In this document: one piece after another, positions 23,410 through 32,031 of the stretch
Numbering within the stretch: the stretch's first letter is position 1
Layout of the letters: each line of letters starts with the position of its first letter
DNA from: Streptomyces sp. NRRL F-6492
Lineage (GTDB): Bacteria > Actinomycetota > Actinomycetes > Streptomycetales > Streptomycetaceae
Assembly (NCBI RefSeq): GCF_001280125.1
Contig: NZ_LGEG01000262.1
Coordinates: forward strand, 1 to 33,771
Direction of reading: 5' to 3'
Length of the DNA: 33,771 nt
Position numbers and translations under genes: made by a program
The notes under the pieces: model-generated
What the model saw: the letters and a program-made list of their open reading frames with translations, nothing else
Told to the model about the DNA's origin: nothing
Databases searched by the model: none

Positions 23410-23636
23410 CAAGTGCCTTCGCTGAGCGCCTCATCGAGCAGTCCGAGGTTACCCAGGAGTTCGAGAACGGCAAGTTGTTCCGCACCGGCATCGAGGGCAT
23501 GTTCCACGAGGTGCGTACTGCGGCGGCGACGTGGCATCTGGAGGCGGTGACTCCGGAGAGCGGGCAGTTCCTGATAGGCGATAAGTTCGCGAGGGACACA
23601 GCGAGACGGTGGCGCACAGACCACGCGAACCGTTGA
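23410..23636 (+). pseudogene. DUF4238-like C-terminal fragment
   Basis: Directly after the IS the plus strand encodes SAFAERLIEQSEVTQEFENG, KLFRTGIEGMFHEVRTAAAT and WHLEAVTPESGQFLIGDKFA, ending at 23636. The WHLE-x-VTPxxGxFLIGD pattern resembles DUF4238 proteins (unknown function). The frame enters from the IS with no start codon, and after GDKFAR the expected hydrophobic end is replaced by RDTARRWRTDHANR. It is broken at both ends. Confidence 0.45.
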
Positions 23637-23739
23637 GCACCATCCGAAGGGTGATCACGCGCGGTGCATCTGGTACGTGATCGCACTCTGCACGGAGACT
23701 GGCTGCATCAGCGGGACAAGTTCATCACCCGCCACCTCT

Positions 23740-24014
23740 GAGCGCCACCAGACCCACGCCGGGCTCGGATTCTCCCTCCGGAGGTCCGGGCTCGGCTGCG
23801 TGTCCGCCGTGGGGCCGGGACCACGGCTTCCGACGACGCAGCCCAGCCGGTGGCAGTCGTCCTGCCTGCGGATCCGGTGCTCGCTCACCCGCAGCGCGGT
23901 GGCGACCTCGCGGTTCGTCTCCCCGCTCTCGAAGCAGGCGACAGCCCGCAGCCGGATTCACTCCCGCGCGGCTCTCTCGGCGTCGGTCAGCCCACCGCCC
24001 TGCGCGTGTCTCAC
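23740..24014 (-). pseudogene. IS630-family transposase remnant (N-terminal)
   Basis: From GTG 24014 the minus strand reads RHAQGGGLTDAERAARE, a TGA stop, then IRLRAVACFESGETNREVAT and ALRVSEHRIRRQ. This is the N-terminal helix-turn-helix of Streptomyces IS630-type transposases (MRYAQGGGLTDAxRAARERxR). The stop probably arose from CGA (Arg). After about 60 residues similarity fades and the catalytic domain is absent. Confidence 0.65.
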
Positions 24015-24450
24015 TCCCCAGGAGCTACCGGAGCGAGCAGGCCGCTGTCCGGCGAACCGTCCCGACATCACTCGATCAAGTTCGGTACCCATCCAGTCTC
24101 CCCAGCCCCACGACCTGGCACTGTGCACCCTTGGCGCGGCCCTCCCTCGCGGGCGCCGTCGGCCGCACCACCGCGACCGGAGTCCACTTCCCCGTCGTTT
24201 TGGCCGCAGAGGACATGGTCCTGGCGACCGGTGCCTCCACGGTGGAACTCCCCGTCCTGTAAGCCGTCCGCGCGGCCCCGCGGGATGAGGACCTGGCGGC
24301 CGTGGCGCGCTGAGCGGCAGCGAGCGGCTCGGGGGCGGGGCGCCGAACGAGTGGACTCGCCGGGTCCCGGTCGGGCGGTCTGCCGTTCGCGCCGCATCTG
24401 ATGCTGGTCTGTCGCCGTCCGCGTCCGTGACCTGGAAGAGGCGCCCCCTC
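24015..24450. other. intergenic with a possible plus-strand scrap
   Basis: Plus-strand bases 24117-24300 encode GRTTATGVHFPVVLAAEDMV then LATGASTVELPVL, a TAA, and RAAPRDEDLAAVAR with good codon bias but no start. This may be a remnant of an unidentified gene. The rest shows no feature. GGAAGAGG just before 24451 serves the hydrolase gene. Confidence 0.35.
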
Positions 24451-25674
24451 ATGAGACGAACCTTTCCCCGCCGGCTGCTCGCCGCGACGCTGCTCGCGGC
24501 GTCCGTGCTGGCCCCGCTGGCCACCGTTCCCGCCACGGCCGTCCCGGCCCCACACTCCCCCGCCACGGCCTTCGGTCCGCACGACGGCGACGGCTGCCCC
24601 GCCGACGGCTTCGGCCCCGAGCTGACCGCTCGGCTCGACAAGACCGTCGAGGACGTCCGCAAGCAGGCCCGTGTCCCCGGACTCGTCGTGGGCCTGTGGA
24701 TGCCGGGCAAGGGCTGCTACGTCCGCGCGACCGGCGTCGCGGACAAGACCACCGGCCGGCCGATGTTCGCCGACACCTACGTCCGCATCGGCAGCGAGAC
24801 CAAGACCTTCACCGTCACCGCGCTCCTGCGGCTTGTCGATGAGGGCAAGGTCAGGCTCGACGACCCGATCGACGAGTACGTCCGAGGGGTCCCGAACGGC
24901 GAGAAGATCACGCTGCGCCAGCTCGCCGGGATGCGCAGCGGCCTGTTCCCGTACACCGCCGACCCCGACTTCATCCACGACCTGCTGAGCGCGCCGAAGC
25001 GCCCGTTCAACCCGTGGGAGGTCCTTTCCTACGGCTACCGGCACCCGAACACCTTCGCGCCGGGCGCGACGTTCCAGTACTCCAACTCCAACCTCGTGCT
25101 GCTCGGCCTGGTCGTCGAGAAGGTGACCGGGAAGCGGCTCGCCGACGTCATCCACGAGAGGGTGGTCCGCCCGGCCGGTCTGCGTCACACCTTCCTCCCC
25201 GAGGGCGCCGAGTTCCCCGAGCCCCACGCTCACGGATACACCGATCAGACGCTGACCGGCGCCGTCGCAGACGCCACCGACTGGAATCCCAGCTGGGCCT
25301 GGGCGGCCGGCGGCATGATCTCCGACCTCCAGGACCTGCGCCGCTGGGCCCCCGTCCTCGCCACCGGAAAGCTGCTCAGCGCCGAGACCCAGGCGCAGCG
25401 TCTCAAGGTGCTGCCGACAGGATTCCCCGGCACCGACTACGGCCTCGGCATCCTGCGGACCAACGGCTGGATCGGACACAACGGCTCCCTGCCCGGGTAC
25501 GAGACCGTGACCGTCTACCTGCCCTCGCAGAAGGCCACCCTGGTCCTCATCCTGAACACCGACTCCCTCGTCGACGGCCAGGAGCCGTCGACCCTGGTCG
25601 CCCGCGCCGTCACGTCCGTCGTCACACCGAACAACGTGTACGCCGGAGGGATCACCCCGCGCGACAAGTCTTAG
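24451..25674 (+). CDS. secreted serine hydrolase, beta-lactamase/D-Ala-D-Ala carboxypeptidase fold
   Basis: A 407-residue protein with a Sec signal peptide (MRRTFPRRLLAATLLAASVL, cleavage probably after ATAVPA near residue 33). The catalytic SxxK is S115-E-T-K118. The second motif is Y210-S-N and the third is H343-N-G (HxG in place of KTG), as in class C-like enzymes and Streptomyces R61-type DD-peptidases. The mature enzyme should act outside the cell on peptidoglycan peptides or small esters/amides. ATG 24451 is preferred to GTG 24427 because of GGAAGAGG upstream and the compact signal peptide. It is a lone gene with a hairpin after it. Confidence 0.92.
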   Translation: MRRTFPRRLLAATLLAASVLAPLATVPATAVPAPHSPATAFGPHDGDGCPADGFGPELTARLDKTVEDVRKQARVPGLVVGLWMPGKGCYVRATGVADKTTGRPMFADTYVRIGSETKTFTVTALLRLVDEGKVRLDDPIDEYVRGVPNGEKITLRQLAGMRSGLFPYTADPDFIHDLLSAPKRPFNPWEVLSYGYRHPNTFAPGATFQYSNSNLVLLGLVVEKVTGKRLADVIHERVVRPAGLRHTFLPEGAEFPEPHAHGYTDQTLTGAVADATDWNPSWAWAAGGMISDLQDLRRWAPVLATGKLLSAETQAQRLKVLPTGFPGTDYGLGILRTNGWIGHNGSLPGYETVTVYLPSQKATLVLILNTDSLVDGQEPSTLVARAVTSVVTPNNVYAGGITPRDKS

Positions 25675-25685
25675 GTCCTGCCTGA

Positions 25686-25707
25686 CGAACCGTCTTGGAC
25701 GGGTTCG
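25686..25707 (+). terminator. hairpin after the serine hydrolase gene
   Basis: CGAACCGTC (25686-25694) pairs with GACGGGTTCG (25698-25707) with one bulged G and a TTG loop, 11 bases after the stop. Confidence 0.5.
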
Positions 25708-25778
25708 CGGAGCCGGAGGACGAGTGCGGCGAGGCGGGCGCCGATCTCGTAGCGGGTGGCGGCCGGTACGTTGCGACC

Positions 25779-26175
25779 ATGGGTGTCTATCCGGTGAGTG
25801 TCACCGCGCAGGACTGGTCGCAGCCCGGGGAGGGCGGGTACGGGGACGTCGCCGCCGCGCTGAACAGCGAGTTGCAGCGGCGCGGGCTGCCCCCGTACGA
25901 CCTGCCGCAGGCCGCACGGGAGGCGCCGGGCTGGTTCGAGGAGAAGGCCGGCCCGTCCATGGACGGCTTCGTGGCGCTGTGCAGGGGGCGACTGACCGGT
26001 GCGGAGCTGTCGGGCCTCCTCGACTGGAGCGTGCTGGTGCCCCTCGCGCTGGAGGAGGCGATCGTCCTCCCCGTCGGCACCGCGTACTCCGGCGAAGAGA
26101 CAACGGTCGCCGGGGCCCCGCAGGTGCTCGCCCTGGCCGAGCGGCTCGCCGGCGCCGTCGAACTGCCCGTGGCAA
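25779..26175 (+). pseudogene. uncharacterised protein, C-terminus lost
   Basis: From ATG 25779: MGVYPVSVTAQDWSQPGEGG, YGDVAAALNSELQRRGLPPY, FEEKAGPSMDGFVALCRGRL, LDWSVLVPLALEEAIVLPVG, VLALAERLAGAVELPV. Good codon bias stops at about 26175. The frame then reads on as antisense of the beta-propeller gene to 26591 (HCHTRSHHPERGQVRRRP...). The intact family, as I recall it, continues with roughly 60 more residues. It is common and uncharacterised in Streptomyces. A deletion or recombination at about 26170 truncated it. Confidence 0.5.
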
Positions 26176-26281
26176 CCGTGATCAACATCGCTGCACAACA
26201 CACGCGGGACCGGACCCTGCCGCCCTTGCCGACACCCGTCCAGTGCCACTGCCACACCCGTTCACACCACCCTGAGCGCGG

Positions 26282-27526
26282 TCAGGTGAGACGGCGGCCT
26301 GTTTCCGCGTCCGCGCAGTGCAGCCGGTATCCGTCTGCGGTCCGGCTGCGCGAGGGGAACAGCACGCGGTCGGAGCCGAGGGGCACCGGCCAGCTGTCGT
26401 ACGTGTCCGTGGCCGTCGTCCACAGCACCCGGCCGTCCCGGACCGCGGCGACGGTCCGGCCGTTGGAGAGAAAGAGGTGCCTCGGGCCGGCGACCGTCTG
26501 CGGCAACCGCACCGCCCGGCCGTCCGGTGCGGTTGCCGACAGCGGCCGCAGGCCGGACCCGTCACCACACCGGGCGGCGTACACCTGGTAGCGGCGACCG
26601 GCGACGGCGTACACCCAGTCGCCGACGCAGAGTGGGTTCCCGGAGAAGGACGTGAAGCGCCAGCGGGCGAGACGCAGTTCCAGCAGGGGCTCGGCCGTGG
26701 CCAGGTCGGAGTGGGCGTAGACCTGGAGGCGCCGTCCGTAACTCTCCGCGAACAGGACCCGGCCGCCGTCGAGCAGGGTGGGCGGCCGGGAGAAGTGTCG
26801 CAGCGCCCGCCGCGGGAAGCGGGTGGCGGTGAGCTGTTCACCCGTGTCCGACGCACACAGGGACAGTTCGGGCGCGGTGCCGCCCTTCCATGCGTGGAAG
26901 ACCGCCGCATTGTCCGTCCCCCACTGTCCGGGGAGGGGGCTGCCCGGTTCGGGAAGGGCGCTGCCGTACCCCTTGCTCCACAGTTCCTCACCACTGCGGG
27001 CGTCCAGCGCGCGCAGGCCCCCGGCGTCGAGGATCACCCGCTCCCCGCGCACCAGCAGGCGCCAGATCCGCTGGAACTCGTTCTCCCAGAGGAGTTCGCC
27101 GGTCAACGCGTCGATGCCGGCGATCTTCGCACGCTCGTCGTAGGTGTCGTTCCACAGCACCAGCGTCGAACCGGCGGCCGCGACGCGGTGCAGGTCACTC
27201 TTGATGCGCGTCCACCGCACCGTGCCGGTCGCGGCGTCCAGGGCGACGTACCCGCTGCGCCCGTACTCCCCCTGTACGGGGATCACGACGACCTCGCCCA
27301 CGGGCACCAACCGTCCGGTGTCCGGCTCGGTGAGCGGCGCGCTGCACCAAAGCACGCGGCCGCGGTCCGGGTCGACGGCGGCGAGACGGCCGCCCGCTAC
27401 GGGCAGGTAGACGGTGCCGCCGGCCACGACCGGCCGGCCCAGCACTCCGGGTGGCGCGCCGAGCGTCCACAAGCGGCGCTCCGCATCGGCGTCGATCGTC
27501 AAGGGCGGTCTGTCTTCGGTTTCCAC
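26282..27526 (-). CDS. PQQ-like beta-propeller repeat protein
   Basis: A 414-residue protein made of repeated blades with the PQQ-type signature. Examples are GRPVVAGGTVYLPVAGGRLA-AVDPDRGRVLW, YVALDAATGTVRWTRIKSDL, AGIDALTGELLWENEFQRIW and LRALDARSGEELWSKGYG. Seven or eight blades fit. There is no signal peptide with the GTG 27526 start (VETEDRPPLTIDADAERRLW); the longer upstream frame is unlike the family. Such propellers act as binding scaffolds or sensors; the catalytic PQQ ligands of dehydrogenases are not evident. The ribosome site is weak (GAGAG about nine bases upstream). It is convergent with the truncated gene at 25779. Confidence 0.85.
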   Translation of the reverse strand: METEDRPPLTIDADAERRLWTLGAPPGVLGRPVVAGGTVYLPVAGGRLAAVDPDRGRVLWCSAPLTEPDTGRLVPVGEVVVIPVQGEYGRSGYVALDAATGTVRWTRIKSDLHRVAAAGSTLVLWNDTYDERAKIAGIDALTGELLWENEFQRIWRLLVRGERVILDAGGLRALDARSGEELWSKGYGSALPEPGSPLPGQWGTDNAAVFHAWKGGTAPELSLCASDTGEQLTATRFPRRALRHFSRPPTLLDGGRVLFAESYGRRLQVYAHSDLATAEPLLELRLARWRFTSFSGNPLCVGDWVYAVAGRRYQVYAARCGDGSGLRPLSATAPDGRAVRLPQTVAGPRHLFLSNGRTVAAVRDGRVLWTTATDTYDSWPVPLGSDRVLFPSRSRTADGYRLHCADAETGRRLT

Positions 27527-27654
27527 GGCGCGTACTCTCGGGCTGGGAAGGACGTGGGCGGGTGAGGCGACCCAGAGCCTAGCGCTCGGGCCTGCCGCGG
27601 CCGCGCCGGACAGGGGCGGTGCCGTCACAGCGGGGTGCGGCCGTGATCCGTTCC

Positions 27655-28268
27655 GCACCCTTACGACGTGCGCGCCCGCGGCCCACGCTCAGCTGGATTC
27701 CCGACGACGATCTGCCGCCCGGCACCACGGATACGAAACCGGTCCTCGGCCTGCTACGGGCCGGGGCGGTGACCATCTCGTACTCATCGTGGGGATCGAC
27801 GGCGAACGGTGGCCGGTCGACACAGGGCTCGTCGGCGGCATGTGCGAGCCGCTGCCGCTGCGCGAAGGCACTTAAGCCCAGGGGCCGTTCACCTATGTCA
27901 TCGCCCCGTCGGGGGTGGTTCCCGGCGGCTGGTGGTCCACCCACGCCCCCGGGGCGCCTTCACGGCGATTTCACGGCGACAGTCTCCGCGCCCGAGCTCG
28001 TGGAGCTGTCCTCCTTTGCCGCGGAGCACCACCGGCTCTCCTCTTTCCCCGATCTTTCCCCGAGTCCGGATTCGTCAGGGCTCTCCAGGCCCAGCTACGC
28101 GACGCCAAGGGCGTGGGCATGCCGCGCGGTTGCGTGCCGCGCCGGAGCGACGCCGGAGGCACGCACGAGCGGATCATCGACACGGCCGCCGAGTGGTACG
28201 GCGTACTGGCCGATGTGTCCCGTCTGAGCCTGGCCGATGTCGACGCCTCCACGCGGGCCCCACTGTGA
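27655..28268 (+). pseudogene. multiply broken unknown gene
   Basis: Coding segments lie in shifting plus frames. They are PTLSWIPDDDLPPGTTDTKP-VLGLLRAGA (27675-27765), DHLVLIVGIDGERWPVDTGL-VGGMCEPLPL ending in TAA at 27873, GPFTYVIAPSGVVPGGWWST (about 27885-27945), HGDFTATVSAPELVELSSFA, and FVRALQAQLRDAKGVGMPRG, ending in RLSLADVDASTRAPL at 28268. At least three indels plus a stop separate them. No family recognised. Confidence 0.45.
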
Positions 28269-28453
28269 CACCGCGTCCGCGCCGGACATCGGGAGTGGGG
28301 GTCTGCGAGACAGCGTGTAACCACGCTCTGACGGCAGGTGGGGACGAGCGGGACGGACCCGCCGTCCCCGGCCGGGCATCACGCATCTGGACGGGGAGCC
28401 GGCCCGGGAGCGAACCCGCTGCCAGGCTGCACGACCCATGAAGCCCTTGGGCC

Positions 28454-28996
28454 TCAGCCCCGCGAGCCCGGTTTCCAGTCCTGGACGAGGAGTCCGAGGA
28501 GTACCTCGTCCAGGAACTCGCCGAGCACCCACGCCGAGGAGCGCATCACGCCCTCGCGGAGGAAGCCGTTGCGTTCGGCGGAGCGCAGCATGGCGTGGTT
28601 GTCCGCCAGCGTCTCAATCTGCAGCCGCTGCAGACCGCGGACCACGAAACCGTAGTAGCAGAGCGTCCCGACCACGTCCGTGCCGTAGCCCTTGCCGCGC
28701 GCGACGGGCAGCAGCCCGAGCCCGATATGGGCGGACCGGTGGTGGTTGTCGATACCCCACAGCGTCGCGGTACCGACCAGGGCACCTCCTTCCAACTCCA
28801 CCACGGAGAACGTGACGCTGCCTTGCGCCGTGTCGTCCACCACGAGCCGCGGGTCCTTCGAACCAGGTGAGATCGGCCGCCACGGTCCGGCCTCGGCCCG
28901 CGCGGAGTTGATCACGTCGTCGTAGAGCTCGGTCCGCAGAATGGGGATGTCGTCCTCGTGCCGGGCCCTCAGCCCGATCTTGCCGCCTTTTAGCAT
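28454..28996 (-). CDS. GNAT-family N-acetyltransferase
   Basis: A 180-residue RimJ/RimL-like acetyltransferase (Acetyltransf_3 type). MLKGGKIGLRARHEDDIPIL opens the fold. The core strands are TFSVVELEGGALVGTATLWG and HHRSAHIGLGLLPVARGKGY, where GxGLxPxxRGKGYGTD is the acetyl-CoA pyrophosphate loop. Then come GLQRLQIETLADNHAMLRSA and ERNGFLREGVMRSSAWVLGE. ATG 28996 has AGGAAG five bases before it. It may acetylate protein N-termini, an antibiotic or a small amine. Intact. Confidence 0.92.
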   Translation of the reverse strand: MLKGGKIGLRARHEDDIPILRTELYDDVINSARAEAGPWRPISPGSKDPRLVVDDTAQGSVTFSVVELEGGALVGTATLWGIDNHHRSAHIGLGLLPVARGKGYGTDVVGTLCYYGFVVRGLQRLQIETLADNHAMLRSAERNGFLREGVMRSSAWVLGEFLDEVLLGLLVQDWKPGSRG

Positions 28997-29695
28997 GCGG
29001 GCTTCCTATCCGACTTGGCTCGCCTACGGCAAACGAATATTCGGACAGCCCAAGTTGACGTGTGCGGCTGATCGCCGAAGGTTTGGCCTGTCACAGACCG
29101 AGGGCGAGAGACTGATCACGGAGGGCGCACTCGTCTCGGCTGTGAGGCTGAGCGGCAAACGCTCCGGCGCCTTCGCCTCCGCGCCACAAAACCCCTCCTC
29201 GCCCTTGGCCAGACCTTCCCCGGCCCGGTCGGCGGGGCGTAGGCAGACCGTGAGCTTTTTCCGTCCTCAGCGTCAGGTTCGCGAAAGAGGGACCGCGACC
29301 AGAGAGCTGATGAAGACGGTGTCTGCATCGTGCGTCGTCCAGTTCTGCAGTTGTCCTGGTCGGGTTCTGAGGTCGCCGCATCGTGCTGGACGCGCTGAAC
29401 GCCTGGGGCCACGACACCAGCACCCTGGAAAACGCGAACGATGCAGCAGCCCGAAAAGCCCGCAGAGCTGATCACGATCTGTGGTGGGAACGCAACGGGA
29501 CAGGCGAATACGCGGAAGTTCCGCTGTTCTGGCGCAGAGCCCCGGTTCTCTGCGCGTTTGCCGTCACTCAACGTATGCGCTTCACGGAAAGTGAGCCAGA
29601 ACCACTTCTCGTGAACATCCAGAACCTCGTCGATCTCCAGATGCCGCTGCAACGCGTGGTGCCCTGCGTCCGAGGACGGTGACTCCTCGACATGC
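28997..29695. other. gene-poor stretch with unresolved coding-like pieces
   Basis: Base composition is less GC-rich than elsewhere. A plus frame at 29383-29682 (LDALNAWGHDTSTLENANDA) and a minus frame from about 29695 down to 29500 (VEESPSSDAGHHALQRHLEI then DEVLDVHEKWFWLTFREAHT) overlap, and both look plausible. The minus one is the more protein-like but lacks a start. I name no gene. It may be the remains of one transferred gene. Confidence 0.35.
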
Positions 29696-29929
29696 GGGCT
29701 GGGTCAGCCTCAGCCTCCGGCTTGACACCGAGATCGGGAAGTCGCCTCCAAGGACCCGCAACGGACACCGAGACGGGACGTGTCGGCGGGCGGGCGCTGG
29801 AGTGCCGTGCGGAGCGAGGAAGGCGGCCCGGCGGTACTGCTTCCCGATGCAGCAGTCAAGCGGCCGCGGCCGAGGGCCTGTCTTCGGATCTTGCTGACCT
29901 GCGCACCAGGGGCCAGTACTTTCAACAGG

Positions 29930-30466
29930 ATGGCTTCGATACGTTTCGACGTCCCGTCCCGCGCCCTTGACGCCCCAGCGAAGCCGTCCCTGAGACCGCT
30001 GCCGCCCGCAGTGGCGGGACTGCTGCGCTCCCTTGAGGTCCCGCCTCGGTTGGCGGCGCACCTGCGCGCGGTCCACGATGTCGCGGTCGAACTGGTCGGC
30101 TGGGTGACAGACCGGTACCCGGGCCTGGCCAGGTTCGCCGCACCCCACGCAAGCTGGGACGGCCCCGACGTGACGATCGAGGACCTCCTCGTCAGCACCG
30201 CCGACAAGGTCTGGAAGGACAAACGCGTCCCCGACCCGGAGGACAAGCTCATACAGACGCTGGCCGCCGCGACGGGGCGCGAGCCCTGGGAGGAGTACCT
30301 CGTCCTCGACGACCTCCTCACCCGTCTCGGTGCGGACGCCGCCCGTCGGCTGGCCTTCCAGGCGGCTTTCCCCATCGACCAGTGCCCCCTCCGCGCCCGG
30401 CCCCCGACCACTGAAAGCCGCCTCCAGGCCGGCGCCGCCCCGCACGGCGCAAGGGACGTGCCCTAG
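29930..30466 (+). CDS. HD-superfamily protein with the HD segment deleted
   Basis: A 178-residue protein: PPAVAGLLRSLEVPPRLAAH, LRAVHDVAVELVGWVTDRYP, then directly ARFAAPHASWDGPDVTIEDL, LVSTADKVWKDKRVPDPEDK, AATGREPWEEYLVLDDLLTR. Streptomyces HD-domain phosphohydrolases of this type have about 45-50 more residues between RYPGL and ARFA, containing the THDIGK metal-binding dyad. Here they are cleanly missing and the frame is kept. H49, H73 and D92 survive, so metal binding is at best partial and the enzyme is probably inactive. The start at ATG 29930 has only a weak ribosome site; the upstream frame is poor. Confidence 0.65.
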   Translation: MASIRFDVPSRALDAPAKPSLRPLPPAVAGLLRSLEVPPRLAAHLRAVHDVAVELVGWVTDRYPGLARFAAPHASWDGPDVTIEDLLVSTADKVWKDKRVPDPEDKLIQTLAAATGREPWEEYLVLDDLLTRLGADAARRLAFQAAFPIDQCPLRARPPTTESRLQAGAAPHGARDVP

Positions 30467-30476
30467 GTAGCCGGGG

Positions 30477-30740
30477 TTACGACGGTGTAGCGGCGGTCGC
30501 GCGGCAGGGCCCAGAGGACGTTGACGCGTCGTCGGGGGCCCGGTCGAGGGGAAATTGGGCTTCGATCAGGTCGTGAGGGTCGTGGGGTCGTGGAGCATCG
30601 TGTGGCTGCTCATCGCTCCCCCGCCGCGTCGTCCCGGCCGGGGCCGCCGTGGCGGGCGCGGCCGGCAGGCTGCAGGGAGGACCGGGCGGCCGGATGCCGG
30701 GTTCGTCCGGGGCGGAGCCGGAGGGCGTGGGGGCGCTCAT
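30477..30740 (-). CDS. small Pro/Ala-rich hypothetical protein (87 aa)
   Basis: ATG 30740 has AAGG about eight bases before it. The product (MSAPTPSGSAPDEPGIRPPG ... DLIEAQFPLDRAPDDAST) is disordered and acidic with high third-position G/C. It ends ten bases after the convergent HD-like gene. No family recognised; it may be spurious. Confidence 0.4.
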   Translation of the reverse strand: MSAPTPSGSAPDEPGIRPPGPPCSLPAAPATAAPAGTTRRGSDEQPHDAPRPHDPHDLIEAQFPLDRAPDDASTSSGPCRATAATPS

Positions 30741-30834
30741 GGGCACCGCCTTCTGCGGCCGGGTGCGTCGGTGTCGTTCGACGCTACGGAGGCCGTGGCT
30801 CGTTCCTCAACAAGATTGCGGGTAATTGCGGGAT

Positions 30835-31225
30835 TCACTCCAGGGCGTCGAGCGCCGTGTGGATCAGGGCGCGGGCGTCGTCGCCGTAGAAGGCCATCTG
30901 CGCGAGGTCGGCAAACGCCTTGGCGTGGTCGGCGAGCTCGCGTGGCTGCGTCACCTTGATCTCCGCCGTGAGGGTCTCGACCACGGCCATGGTGTCGTCG
31001 TGGACGTAGAAGGCTTCCAGGGACCAGACGGTGCGCTGGATGAGGATGACGAAGCGGTGGTGGCCTTCGCAGAGGAAGCGGGAGCGGGCGATGCGGGCGG
31101 CGACGCCTTCGGCGACGTCGTTCGGGGTGCCCTGGAAGGCGGTGACCTGCTCCATGGGGGCGGTGACGCCGGTCTCGGTATGAACCCCTATCCGCTGGTA
31201 CCAGCCTGTGCTCGATGAGGGTCGA
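30835..31225 (-). pseudogene. DUF5753-type regulator, internally deleted C-terminal part
   Basis: The minus strand reads GWYQRIGVHTETGVTAPMEQ, VTAFQGTPNDVAEGVAARIA, SRFLCEGHHRFVILIQ, then WSLEAFYVHDDTMAVVETLT, EIKVTQPRELADHAKAFADL and AQMAFYGDDARALIHTALDA. This is the ligand-like C-terminal domain of Streptomyces XRE/DUF5753 regulators (WhiJ/AbaA-type neighbourhoods). The N-terminal helix-turn-helix is absent and about 40-50 residues are missing after FVILIQ. ATG 31155 could still give 106 residues. These regulators are often encoded beside RsbW-like ATPases, which fits the gene at 31340. Confidence 0.55.
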
Positions 31226-31339
31226 GGGCAAAGCGACGGTCGGATGTCCTCTTCACGGCTTCCATGTGTCGAAGCAGAGATCAGGGGTACACGGCTTTCG
31301 GCTGTGTGGAATCTGGAAGACGCCAAGAACGGGGATGCT

Positions 31340-31801
31340 GTGGAGCAGGTCGTGAACTGTGTAGACCGGCGACCGGGCCGGGCGGCGGCCCTCTCGGTGT
31401 CCGGAGCGTTCCAGGGCAGCCTGGACATCGCCGCCGCCCGGGACCTCGCCTACCGCTTCCTCACCGATGCCCAGGCCGTCCATGGCCTGCCGGTCTGCGA
31501 GTTCACGATGGACATCGTCCAGCTCGTGGTCAGCGAATTGATGACCAATGCCAGCAAGTACGCCCCCGGGGCGAGCCTGCTCACCCTCGACGCCGGCAAC
31601 GGAACGATCGAGGTCAGCGTCTGGGACAGCAACCCCACCCCGCCGGCGATCCTCCCGCCCGATCCCACCCGTATCGGCCAGCACGGCCTGGAGATCGTCA
31701 TCAAGCTCGCCCACAGCTTCGCCATCCACCGCACGCCCCTCGGCAAACGGATCACCGCCACCATCGCCCTGACCGACGACCCCCTGAACAGCGGACTGTA
31801 A
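31340..31801 (+). CDS. RsbW-like ATP-binding protein 1 (anti-sigma-type kinase)
   Basis: A 153-residue HATPase_c_2 protein: FQGSLDIAAARDLAYRFLTD, MDIVQLVVSELMTNASKYAP (N-box with E66 and N70), EVSVWDSNPTPPAI (G1-like), RIGQHGLEIVIKLAHSFAIH and PLGKRITATIAL. GTG 31340 has GGGGA four bases upstream and starts just before the conserved region; longer frames to 31208 are possible. Members bind a sigma factor or phosphorylate a STAS antagonist. It lies 215 bases from, and convergent with, a second ATPase and 855 bases from a STAS gene. Confidence 0.82.
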   Translation: MEQVVNCVDRRPGRAAALSVSGAFQGSLDIAAARDLAYRFLTDAQAVHGLPVCEFTMDIVQLVVSELMTNASKYAPGASLLTLDAGNGTIEVSVWDSNPTPPAILPPDPTRIGQHGLEIVIKLAHSFAIHRTPLGKRITATIALTDDPLNSGL

Positions 31802-31804
31802 GAA

Positions 31805-31985
31805 TCTTCGGGTGACCACCTGGCCGTCGGGATCCCGGCCGAGCGTGCGGACGAGCTCGTCGCGGCACCGGAAGCCGGAGCAGTCGCCGGGGATCACACC
31901 TGAATCGCGGAGAGCAGCGTCCCGCACGGGTCCGAGCAAGGCTTCGAGGGTGGCTGGAACGGAAACGTACGCGTGGGCGGCCGCC
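31805..31985 (-). other. possible coding scrap between the two ATPase genes
   Basis: The minus strand shows AYVSVPATLEALLGPVRDAA, LRDSGVIPGDCSGFRCRDEL and VRTLGRDPDGQVVTRRF with good codon bias but no ribosome site. It has no stop before entering the ATPase gene. It may be a fragment of a small gene of unknown family. Confidence 0.3.
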
Positions 31986-31997
31986 GTGCCTGACCCT

Positions 31998-32031
31998 CAT
32001 TACGCCGGGTCCGGCATTACGCCGGGTCCGG
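31998..32031. repeat. 17-bp tandem duplication at a gene end
   Basis: CATTACGCCGGGTCCGG occurs twice in tandem (31998-32014 and 32015-32031). It contains the last codons and stop of the second ATPase gene (VPDPA, TAA). The inner copy now supplies the stop and the outer copy is left as a 3' echo. Confidence 0.9.

Noticed and set aside
24076..25479. 467-codon minus-strand frame opposite the serine hydrolase
   Set aside because: Gly/Asp/Glu/Val-rich mirror of the GC-biased hydrolase gene; no domain or ribosome site.
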